Positions 1-5,727 of a stretch of 7,139 bases of DNA are shown piece after piece (positions within the stretch are counted from its first letter, which is position 1; each line of letters begins with the position of its first letter). The position numbers and the translations under genes were made by a program. This stretch comes from Rhodospirillaceae bacterium (lineage in GTDB: Bacteria > Pseudomonadota > Alphaproteobacteria > MPNO01 > UBA2964): assembly GCA_002712335.1 (NCBI GenBank), contig PATI01000037.1, positions 1 through 7,139 of the forward strand. Reading direction: 5' to 3'. Below the pieces are notes generated by a model that had not been told where the DNA came from, searched no databases, and saw only the letters and a list, made by a program, of their open reading frames with translations.

Positions 1-180
1 AACAAGGGGTCCCAGCGGAACCTACAGAACCACGCCCAATCATTTCGGAGGTGGGACCACAACAAGGGGTCCCAACGGAACCTACAGAACCTCGCCCAAT
101 CGTTTCGGAGGCGGTTACACAACAAGGGGCCCCAGCGGAACCTACAGAACAACGCCCAATCGTTTCGGGAGTGGGTATAC
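1..180. repeat. Three 60-bp direct tandem repeats
   Basis: Three head-to-tail copies occupy 1-60, 61-120 and 121-180, with no spacer between them and only a degenerate start of a fourth. Twelve of the 60 columns vary among the copies (10, 15, 31, 32, 42, 49, 50, 52, 55, 56, 57, 58). The unit is visibly richer in G+C than the AT-rich DNA after it. Because 60 is a multiple of three, reading frame is preserved through the array, which fits a protein-coding repeat. The array probably starts upstream of the window, so the total copy number is unknown. Confidence 0.97.
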
Positions 181-202
181 AACTCGCCGCAGTAGGTACT
201 GA
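2..202 (+). CDS. C-terminal end of a 20-residue tandem-repeat protein (5' partial)
   Basis: This frame is open from the window edge to TGA at 200-202 and encodes three copies of a 20-residue unit of the type TRGPSGTYRTTPNRFGSGYT, then a short TRRSRY tail. All three forward frames are open across the repeats, so the frame was chosen from the differences between copies. Six of the 12 variable columns fall on third codon positions of this frame and all six are synonymous (for example GGT/GGC, ACC/ACA, GGA/GGG, TAC/TAT). Each of the other two frames has only three third-position changes. The competing frame (3-236) would give a Pro/Glu-rich repeat ending NNRRIKKF. The composition (Gly, Thr, Arg, Tyr, Asn) suggests a low-complexity, possibly secreted or envelope protein, but no signal peptide is in view and the function is unknown. 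The start codon lies upstream of the window. Confidence 0.5.
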   Translation, partial: TRGPSGTYRTTPNHFGGGTTTRGPNGTYRTSPNRFGGGYTTRGPSGTYRTTPNRFGSGYTTRRSRY

Positions 203-322
203 GCTGTACAACAACCGTAGAATTAAAAAATTTTAGATGGACTTTTAATTGATGAAAAAATCATTTTTAAACCGAATTTAATTTTAAACTAGAAAACGAC
301 AAATATATTCAGGTAATCCGTG

Positions 323-568
323 ATGGTACAAGACGGGAATAATCCTTTTAAAAAGTTGGGTATTATTAGGTTTTGGATAATTTCAACAATATTTTGGGTA
401 TCTTTTCCTATTTCTATGCTTATTTGCTATATCGCGATGGGTCAAAATAAGACTAAACAACTAGTTAGGGCACTCCTAAGTGATTTTCTTCAAACGATAG
501 CAATAATTTGTATAGTAATTGTCGTCATGGTCTATGCTATTTACATTTACATATCAGGATTGAGTTAA
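323..568 (+). CDS. Small two-helix membrane protein, function unknown
   Basis: This gene encodes 81 residues with two strongly hydrophobic stretches, at about residues 16-39 and 57-77. They are joined by a short polar loop containing GQNKTKQLVRALLSD, and the N-terminus is polar (VQDGNNPFKKLG). It is most simply an inner-membrane helical hairpin. There is no signal-peptidase site, lipobox, enzymatic motif or recognisable domain, so I assign no function. The start is ambiguous: GTG at 320 is immediately followed by ATG at 323, and the only Shine-Dalgarno-like sequence (AGGT, 311-314) suits either. ATG was preferred. The gene stands alone, with AT-rich gaps on both sides and no overlap with its neighbours. 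Its length and clean hydrophobic pattern argue for a real gene, though homologues could not be checked. Confidence 0.6.
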   Translation: MVQDGNNPFKKLGIIRFWIISTIFWVSFPISMLICYIAMGQNKTKQLVRALLSDFLQTIAIICIVIVVMVYAIYIYISGLS

Positions 569-603
569 TAGCTAAATTGAAACAAGAAATTTTTATCTGT
601 ATC

Positions 604-632
604 TCATAGTCTTTTCTATGAATTCATCTTTT
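604..632 (+). terminator. Possible weak hairpin terminator after the small membrane protein gene
   Basis: A perfect 6-bp inverted repeat, TCATAG (604-609) and CTATGA (616-621), encloses a 6-nt loop. A run of five T follows at 628-632. It lies 35 nt after the stop codon at 568. The stem has only two G-C pairs and the T run is a few bases beyond the stem, so it may be a chance hairpin in AT-rich DNA. Confidence 0.25.
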
Positions 633-737
633 TAAAATAAAAGCTGAGGTTTTGAATAAAGAGAATTTAATAAATTCTTCTTGGTGTAGATAAAAGTGAT
701 ACTTTAATGCAATACCTCTAATATTTTGGATGCAAAC

Positions 738-2456
738 ATGACCTATATTCTCGGCTTATGCACGATGGGCAACAGCTCTGCCGCCCTTTTAAAGGACGGA
801 AAGGTGATAGCAGCTGTAGAGGAAGAAAGGCTTAGCAGAATAAAAAATGATAGTTCTTTTCCCCATCTCGCAATAAGTGAAGTTTTATCGATTGCAAATA
901 TTGCCTTGCAAGACGTAAATGAGATTGCAATTTACTGGAAACCTTGGCGAGTTTTAACAAGAGGACTAGGTACCGTAAAAAAGTTGATGGGGTCTACTAA
1001 TTCTAGAAAAGCTGTTAGGCATAGAATTAGGGAATTATTTCTCAATAATGAAAAAAATATGAACGGGAGTTGGTCAGACCTTATTAGGGTTAAAAAGATT
1101 TTAAGAGCGCATCATGGAAATTTTAAATGTAAGGTAAGGTTTTGGGACCACCATTACACACACCAAGTGTATGGTGAAGCAATGAAGGACTGGAAAGAAT
1201 ATGCATCTTTGTCATACGATGGAGGAGGGGAAGAATACTCTACTATCCTTTCTATCGTAAAAAATGGGAAAAGGCAGGTTGTAACACGTCATAAGTGGCC
1301 GAATTCTTTAGGTCATTTTTATTCCACATTTACTGGGTTCTTAGGGTTTCAAATGTTGGAAGGTGAATACAAGATGATGGGGCTGGCGCCCTATGGTGAC
1401 CCAAAATATAAGAACATAATTCTTAACAAGATTATAAAACTATTACCAAATGGAAATTATAAACTTAATACAGAGTTTTGCGATTATCATTCCGCCCTTC
1501 GTGGTATTTTTTCGAATGAATTAATCGAGTTATTTGGAGATCCTAGAAAAGACGGACATGAACCAACCGAGAAGCATATCGATATCGCTTCTAGTGTTCA
1601 GTCTGCATTTGAAGAAACGTTAATTCATATTTTGCATCCAGTATCCATCAAATTTCCTGAAATAAATAAATTGGTGATTTGTGGAGGCTGCGCATTGAAT
1701 GTAACGGCCAATGGAAAATTATTAACCTCTTCTAAATTTAAGGAAATAATTATTCCCCCTGCTCCAAATGATGCGGGTTGTGCTATTGGAGCTGCTCTTT
1801 GCTCAGAAACAAATTCGCCTGATTTTGAGAGTTTAAGGTCGCCCTATCAAGGTAGAAAATTTTCAAATGACGATATTCAAACAGCAATAGAAAAAGGTCG
1901 GGGCCTAATTTTTGATCGGGTCGCAGATCACGACTTAATTGAGAGGACGGCAGAGCTTCTTGCGTCAGGAAAGTTGGTTGCCTGGTTTCAAGGACGATCA
2001 GAGTTTGGTCCAAGAGCCCTCGGTGCCAGATCTTTTCTGGCAGACCCGAGGTATGATGAGATTCGTGATGAAATAAATGAAAAAATTAAAAAAAGAGAAC
2101 TTTTTCGTCCGTTTGCGCCAAGTGTTACTGAAGAAAAGGCCACGGATTATTTTTGCTTAAATCAAAATAGTCCCTACATGAATATAGTCGCAAAGGTGTT
2201 ATCAGAAGACATACCCGCTGTGACCCATACTGATTTAACCGCAAGGGTACATACTGTCTCGGCTCAGTCTAACCCTAAATATTATTGTCTTTTAAAAAGA
2301 TTTGGTGAAATTACAAATGTACCGGTCTTATTAAATACTTCCTTTAACATTCAAGAGCCTATCGTATATAGCCCTGATGATGCCATTAATACTTTTTTAA
2401 ATTCAGGTGTAGACTTTTTAGTTATTGAAAATTTCATTATATCCAAAGCGGTTTAA
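738..2456 (+). CDS. Carbamoyltransferase, NodU/CmcH family
   Basis: This is a 572-residue protein, the usual length for the family, which transfers the carbamoyl group of carbamoyl phosphate to a hydroxyl of a sugar or natural product through a carbamoyl-adenylate intermediate. The N-terminal Kae1-like domain begins MTYILGLCTMGNSSAALLKD. It carries the metal-site HHYTH (138-142), DGGGEE (161-166), the LGFxMLEGEYKMMGLAPYG block (to 220), GGCALNV (316-322) and PPAPNDAG (340-347). The C-terminal carbamoyltransferase domain has GRSEFGPRALG (419-429), RPFAPSV (457-463) and NTSFN (533-537). ATG at 738 was chosen because family members begin just before the ILG strand; an in-frame TTG at 726 would add four residues. 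The metal-site block is somewhat divergent, with HHYTHQVYGEA where HHxxHAxSA is common, but the catalytic residues look intact. The stop is 2 nt before the deacetylase gene, which suggests a shared glycan substrate. The acceptor cannot be read from sequence. Confidence 0.93.
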   Translation: MTYILGLCTMGNSSAALLKDGKVIAAVEEERLSRIKNDSSFPHLAISEVLSIANIALQDVNEIAIYWKPWRVLTRGLGTVKKLMGSTNSRKAVRHRIRELFLNNEKNMNGSWSDLIRVKKILRAHHGNFKCKVRFWDHHYTHQVYGEAMKDWKEYASLSYDGGGEEYSTILSIVKNGKRQVVTRHKWPNSLGHFYSTFTGFLGFQMLEGEYKMMGLAPYGDPKYKNIILNKIIKLLPNGNYKLNTEFCDYHSALRGIFSNELIELFGDPRKDGHEPTEKHIDIASSVQSAFEETLIHILHPVSIKFPEINKLVICGGCALNVTANGKLLTSSKFKEIIIPPAPNDAGCAIGAALCSETNSPDFESLRSPYQGRKFSNDDIQTAIEKGRGLIFDRVADHDLIERTAELLASGKLVAWFQGRSEFGPRALGARSFLADPRYDEIRDEINEKIKKRELFRPFAPSVTEEKATDYFCLNQNSPYMNIVAKVLSEDIPAVTHTDLTARVHTVSAQSNPKYYCLLKRFGEITNVPVLLNTSFNIQEPIVYSPDDAINTFLNSGVDFLVIENFIISKAV

Positions 2457-2458
2457 AG

Positions 2459-3322
2459 ATGTTCTTGAGCATTGATTTCGAAGACTTTAACCATGACTTT
2501 AAAGTCAAATTCAGTGGGGCTAACGATCCTATGTTAAAAACGGATGCCTTGTGGGAAAAGTATAATCTAATTAATGATTTTCTGTGCAGAAATGGAAACA
2601 ATAACGGACGATTTATCACCTTTTTCTGTACAGGGATTCTTGCTGAAAAGGCACCTGATCTTATCAGAAAAATATCAAAAGATGGGCACGAAATAGCATG
2701 TCATTATTATCAACATGATATAATGGATAACCAATCAATTACGAAAGTAGAGACCACATTGCGTCGTGCCAAATCTATCTTGGAAGACGCTTCGCAAACT
2801 GAAGTAATTGGATTTCGGGCTCCTTATTTTAAAATAAATAAAATAAACCCAGAACAATATCTAGCGGTTGAAAGGTGCTTTGATTATGATAGCTCATATT
2901 ATTGCCAATCGACAGAAGAGCTCGTAAAATTTAAAAAAAATATGGGTCTCACTCAACTGAAAATTTTGCCGGTTTTTTCAAAATCATTTGCTGGCAGAAA
3001 TCTGAGGCTTGGGGGGACATTTCTGAAATTATTCCCGCAATTTTACTCTCTATATATGGCTCGAAAAGCCAGAGAAGTTGGGATTACGCCCCACATTTAC
3101 CTGCATCCTTACGAGTTTGGTGTGTCTGAAGAATTTAGGGTTAGTCGAGAAGAACTCAATAAACTGGGATTTGGACATTTTAAATCGTTATATTGGGAAT
3201 ATAGGCAATCTCAATGGCTGTCTGTGCGAAATGCAAGTACGGTGAAAAAACTAGAAAAACTCTCAAAAATTTATCAATTGAGTGGCACCCTAAGGGATAA
3301 TATGGATCATATTTTTATATAA
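2459..3322 (+). CDS. Polysaccharide deacetylase (NodB-fold)
   Basis: This 287-residue protein is predicted to be a metal-dependent N- or O-deacetylase of the NodB homology/carbohydrate esterase 4 type, acting on a polysaccharide or oligosaccharide. Motif 1 is SIDFED (4-9), supplying the catalytic and metal-binding Asp. Next come ITFFCTG (53-59) and GHEIACHYYQH, with metal ligands H82 and H86. Motif 3 is GFRAPYF (118-124), and the late HPYE (216-219) supplies the C-terminal His. The SIDFED opening, the LGGTFLKLFP segment (184-193) and YLHPYEF resemble deacetylases found with EPS/exosortase (XrtA-type) loci more than classical peptidoglycan deacetylases. There is no signal peptide, so it probably acts in the cytoplasm on a precursor. 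The ATG follows the upstream stop by 2 nt and no Shine-Dalgarno sequence is visible, which points to translational coupling with the carbamoyltransferase gene. The exact substrate is unknown. Confidence 0.88.
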   Translation: MFLSIDFEDFNHDFKVKFSGANDPMLKTDALWEKYNLINDFLCRNGNNNGRFITFFCTGILAEKAPDLIRKISKDGHEIACHYYQHDIMDNQSITKVETTLRRAKSILEDASQTEVIGFRAPYFKINKINPEQYLAVERCFDYDSSYYCQSTEELVKFKKNMGLTQLKILPVFSKSFAGRNLRLGGTFLKLFPQFYSLYMARKAREVGITPHIYLHPYEFGVSEEFRVSREELNKLGFGHFKSLYWEYRQSQWLSVRNASTVKKLEKLSKIYQLSGTLRDNMDHIFI

Positions 3323-3367
3323 TCATTGTTTCATTTGAGTGCACAAAAAAAGCTTGGGCTGAGTAGT

Positions 3368-3371
3368 AGGA
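3368..3371 (+). promoter_or_regulatory. Ribosome binding site for the isomerase gene
   Basis: AGGA lies 6 nt before ATG 3378 within the 55-nt gap after the deacetylase gene. It supports ATG 3378 and independent translation initiation, unlike the coupled pair upstream. Confidence 0.6.
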
Positions 3372-3377
3372 TCAAAG

Positions 3378-4460
3378 ATGGTGGATTTTCAAAAAGATAT
3401 CAATAATCAAATCAATAAAGGAACTGAAACACGGAAGCGGGAGCATATTGAAACAGTCCTCAATGCAAACGTTGCAGCAAAAGGGGTAAAAACTGGATTT
3501 GAAGCTTTCTCATTTGAGCACTGTGCGCTGCCAGAGCTCGATTTAGATCGCATTAATTTGGCTACTACTTTATTTGGAAAAACGCTTAGAGCTCCAATCC
3601 TTATTTCAAGTATGACTGGTGGAGCGCCGGAGGCTGAAATCATTAATAATCGTCTGGCGGAATGTGCTCAAAAGCTCGGCTTGGCAATGGGTTTGGGGTC
3701 ACAACGTGCCGGTATAGAAAATAGGTCATTGTCAAAAACTTACAGTGTACGAGAGGTAGCTCCCGATATCCTTTTATTTGCCAATTTAGGAGGCGTGCAA
3801 CTTAACTACGGGTATGGCATTGATGAAGCGAAACGCGCCGTCGATATGATAGAAGCAGATGCGTTATTCATACATCTCAACCCATTGCAGGAAGCGGTTC
3901 AGAGTGAAGGAGATAGAGATTGGCGGGGAATATTAAAAAAAATAGAGGAGTTGGTATCCTATGCAGGTGTGCCAATAGTGGTTAAGGAAATAGGAAATGG
4001 GATTTCAGGAAAAATTGTTAAGAACCTTGTCGATATTGGCGTATCCGGCATCGACATTGCGGGTGCTGGTGGAACAAGCTGGAGTGAAGTTGAAGCAGAA
4101 AGACAAACTGATTTGATGTTAAAAAAAGTTGCTCATAGTTTTTCTAGCTGGGGTATTCCGACGGCCTATTCCCTAATAGATGCTGTCCGTGAAGCAAGAA
4201 ATATTCCTATATTTGCTAGTGGTGGTATTAGGACGGGGATTGATGTTGCTAAGGCAATAAGATTGGGTGCGTCTTTGTGCGGTGTTGCAGCACCAGTTTT
4301 AGGTCCTGCTGATGAAGATTCCGAAAATGTGATAAAATATATGAATTCTATGATAGAAGAGCTGAGAATTTCAGCCTTCTGTACCGGCTCTTCTTGTCTA
4401 AAAGAATTATCAAAAGCTCCTCTGCGAAAGCTGGATGATTGGTCTCTCGTCGAAATTTAA
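3378..4460 (+). CDS. fni: Isopentenyl-diphosphate delta-isomerase, type 2 (FMN-dependent)
   Basis: This 360-residue protein interconverts isopentenyl diphosphate and dimethylallyl diphosphate, the five-carbon isoprenoid building blocks, using reduced FMN and Mg2+ in the cytoplasm. The sequence follows the type 2 family from end to end. RKREHI (19-24) is the substrate-binding N-terminus, followed by ISSMTGG (77-82) and GLGSQRAGIE (105-114). ANLGGVQLNYG (135-145) and HLNPLQE (166-172) come next, with the Gln-Glu pair of the catalytic/Mg site. VVKEIGNGIS (201-210) and the FMN phosphate-binding GIDIAGAGGTSW and ASGGIRTG (280-287) complete the TIM barrel. Length and motifs indicate an intact enzyme, unrelated in fold to type 1 isomerase. 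A good AGGA site supports the start. It lies 55 nt after the deacetylase gene and 28 nt before the NUDIX gene, so it may share a transcript with the latter. Its product feeds undecaprenyl phosphate and quinone synthesis, a possible but unproven link to the glycan genes. Confidence 0.96.
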   Translation: MVDFQKDINNQINKGTETRKREHIETVLNANVAAKGVKTGFEAFSFEHCALPELDLDRINLATTLFGKTLRAPILISSMTGGAPEAEIINNRLAECAQKLGLAMGLGSQRAGIENRSLSKTYSVREVAPDILLFANLGGVQLNYGYGIDEAKRAVDMIEADALFIHLNPLQEAVQSEGDRDWRGILKKIEELVSYAGVPIVVKEIGNGISGKIVKNLVDIGVSGIDIAGAGGTSWSEVEAERQTDLMLKKVAHSFSSWGIPTAYSLIDAVREARNIPIFASGGIRTGIDVAKAIRLGASLCGVAAPVLGPADEDSENVIKYMNSMIEELRISAFCTGSSCLKELSKAPLRKLDDWSLVEI

Positions 4461-4476
4461 AAAAATTGTTGCTGCT

Positions 4477-4483
4477 AAAGGAG
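4477..4483 (+). promoter_or_regulatory. Strong Shine-Dalgarno site that fixes the NUDIX start
   Basis: AAAGGAG sits 5 nt before ATG 4489. It is the best ribosome binding site in the window. It favours 4489 over the in-frame ATG at 4435, which would overlap the end of the isomerase gene and lacks such a site. Confidence 0.8.
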
Positions 4484-4488
4484 AAATT

Positions 4489-5196
4489 ATGTCTGTTCCA
4501 AAACAGCCATTGCGTAATCCAGGAACCAAAGCGCCTCGTCCCAAGGATGCTGCTACTTTAATTATATATCGGTTTAATAATAATAAAAAAGTTGAAGTTT
4601 TAATGGGAGAAAGGCACCGAAAACATAAATTTTTGCCTCAAAGGTATGTTTTTCCTGGTGGTCGCGTTGATCGTCAAGATAGTAGGGTTAGAAGCGCAAC
4701 AAATTTAAGATCGGAAGTTGAAGAGTTACTTACGAGACGGGTTACCCCGGCAAGGGCTCGTGCGTTAGCCGCCGCGGCGATAAGAGAAACGTTTGAAGAA
4801 TCAGGACTAATTATCGGAAAATCTGACGTAGAACCCTATCGCCCAGTTCCCAAAAATTGGAAAACGTTTTTTGACAAAGGTTTTGCACCCTGTTTCAAAA
4901 ATTTGAACTATATTGCTCGGGCCGTTACTCCTCCTTGGAGACCCATTCGATTTAATGCTCGATTTTTTATGATTGAGGAAGAGTTCGTAGAAGGAAAATT
5001 AGGTGGAGATGGCGAGCTTCTTGATCTAATGTTTGTTCCTTTGCTAGAGACGAAAAATTTAGAGTTACCCCTGATTACAACAAGGGTCCTAGAGTTGGTA
5101 AATGACTTGGCAAGTAATCCAATCAAACTCAAGAGTCTTCGTACAATAAAATTTTTTAAACATAATGGAAAATTTCACGATATGCTGGATGAATAA
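4489..5196 (+). CDS. NUDIX hydrolase, NUDT19-like with split Nudix box
   Basis: This 235-residue hydrolase is predicted to cleave a nucleoside diphosphate linked to another group. The first half of the Nudix box is FPGGRVD (55-61) and the second is AAIRETFEESGL (96-107), which holds the metal-binding Glu residues E100, E103 and E104. In a canonical box about 14 residues separate the final Gly of GG from the RE; here the distance is 41, an insertion of roughly 27 residues. That long internal insertion and the downstream block TPPWRPIRFNARFF (147-160) are typical of the NUDT19-like group, whose mammalian member is a CoA diphosphatase. Acyl-CoA or CoA is therefore a candidate substrate, but only by family analogy. 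The protein has no signal peptide and is probably cytoplasmic. The start is set by a strong AAAGGAG site. It lies 28 nt after the isomerase gene and probably shares its transcript. It is not a type 1 IPP isomerase, because that family has a different motif arrangement. Confidence 0.87.
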   Translation: MSVPKQPLRNPGTKAPRPKDAATLIIYRFNNNKKVEVLMGERHRKHKFLPQRYVFPGGRVDRQDSRVRSATNLRSEVEELLTRRVTPARARALAAAAIRETFEESGLIIGKSDVEPYRPVPKNWKTFFDKGFAPCFKNLNYIARAVTPPWRPIRFNARFFMIEEEFVEGKLGGDGELLDLMFVPLLETKNLELPLITTRVLELVNDLASNPIKLKSLRTIKFFKHNGKFHDMLDE

Positions 5197-5216
5197 TCTA
5201 AATTTTGATGACAGGT

Positions 5217-5558
5217 TTATCGCGATACAAGTTTTAGACGTCGATTAAAAATAGATAATACATCAGTGAGTTTTTTTCCTCTTTTGATCATGTTGCCCCT
5301 AGTGTTGATTGCATAGTCACCTTGTCGGTGTGTTCCTTTGGCGTACTTGCTAATTGTAAACAATGGCAGTGCACCGGTGTCTCTGTAAATTGAAAATGAG
5401 GACATCCTATTATTATGATCAATGGCATAGTCTTTCCATTCCCCGCTTATTACCCGCTGGCTATAATACGATAAGAGCTGATTTAATTCTGGTTTTGTAA
5501 AATATACTGTCGAATTTGAGTTTCTTGTGAAATCTTTTATTTTAACAATCTGAGGCAT
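5217..5558 (-). CDS. DUF2794 family protein, function unknown
   Basis: This 113-residue minus-strand protein matches the DUF2794 family, known to me only from Alphaproteobacteria and without an established function. The signature includes VYFTKPELNQLLSYYSQRV (18-36), GEWKDYAID (39-47), FSIYR (55-59), PLFTIS (65-70), IKRGKKL (91-97) and VLSIFNRRLKLV (100-111). It is small and soluble-looking, with many basic residues and no signal peptide or membrane helix. The start was placed at ATG 5558 (protein MPQIVKIKDF). An in-frame ATG at 5603 would add 15 residues that do not resemble the family, and it falls inside a candidate -10 element. No strong Shine-Dalgarno sequence precedes either start. The gene converges on the NUDIX gene with 20 nt between stops and is divergent from the YfgM-like gene. 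Confidence 0.87.
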   Translation of the reverse strand: MPQIVKIKDFTRNSNSTVYFTKPELNQLLSYYSQRVISGEWKDYAIDHNNRMSSFSIYRDTGALPLFTISKYAKGTHRQGDYAINTRGNMIKRGKKLTDVLSIFNRRLKLVSR

Positions 5559-5601
5559 TTTTATTTTGAAACTAACCAATTCTATTATTAAGAGTATATC
5601 C

Positions 5602-5632
5602 ATTATAGAGAGAGTCAGTCTAGGGGTGACAC
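5602..5632 (-). promoter_or_regulatory. Candidate promoter for the DUF2794 gene
   Basis: On the minus strand a perfect TATAAT lies at 5607-5602. A partial -35 (GTGTCA, 4 of 6 matches to TTGACA) lies at 5632-5627, with a 19-bp spacer that is longer than optimal. Transcription from here would begin near 5595, leaving a short leader before ATG 5558. The -35 match and the spacing are weak points. Confidence 0.35.
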
Positions 5633-5695
5633 AGCCAAAAATGTAATATGAATATTTTGCGTATGGAAAATAAATAACTTTTCTGATAAAGATTT

Positions 5696-5704
5696 TGGTA
5701 TAAT
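5696..5704 (+). promoter_or_regulatory. Extended -10 promoter of the yfgM-like/bamB operon
   Basis: TGGTATAAT is a perfect extended -10 element: TG at 5696-5697, one base, then TATAAT at 5699-5704. No good -35 hexamer lies 16-18 bp upstream, as is common for extended -10 promoters. Transcription would start near 5711, giving a leader of under 20 nt that still contains the ribosome binding site TAGGAG. Confidence 0.6.
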
Positions 5705-5715
5705 TTTACTGAGTT

Positions 5716-5721
5716 TAGGAG
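5716..5721 (+). promoter_or_regulatory. Ribosome binding site that supports the GTG start
   Basis: TAGGAG lies 6 nt before GTG 5728, the ideal distance, and settles the non-ATG start of the YfgM-like gene. Confidence 0.75.
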
Positions 5722-5727
5722 CTGAAA

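Noticed and set aside
1..180. CRISPR array
   Set aside because: The 60-bp units are contiguous, with no unique spacers, and no cas gene is present.
51..236. ORF from GTG 51 giving a Pro/Glu-rich repeat protein
   Set aside because: The frame is open to the window edge, so GTG 51 lies inside a repeat copy and is not a real start. Differences between copies fit the frame ending at 202 better. It is kept only as the alternative frame.
237..319. Promoter or terminator in the gap after the repeat gene
   Set aside because: Only AT-rich sequence is seen. A 4-bp stem (ATGA/TCAT) followed by T residues near 252-270 is too weak, and no -35/-10 pair has acceptable spacing.
726..737. TTG 726 start of the carbamoyltransferase
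   Set aside because: It adds four residues with no family support; ATG 738 lies at the expected beginning of the first strand.
1783..2013. Minus-strand ORF inside the carbamoyltransferase gene (also 2437-2619, 3407-3643, 4908-5132, 6723-6977, and plus-strand 6674-6856)
   Set aside because: All are shadows in other frames of well-supported genes, without family motifs or ribosome binding sites.
4435..4488. Longer NUDIX start at ATG 4435
   Set aside because: It would overlap the isomerase gene end, has no good ribosome binding site, and the strong AAAGGAG sits before ATG 4489.
5559..5603. Longer DUF2794 start at ATG 5603
   Set aside because: The 15 extra residues are hydrophobic and unlike the family, and the codon lies within a candidate -10 element.
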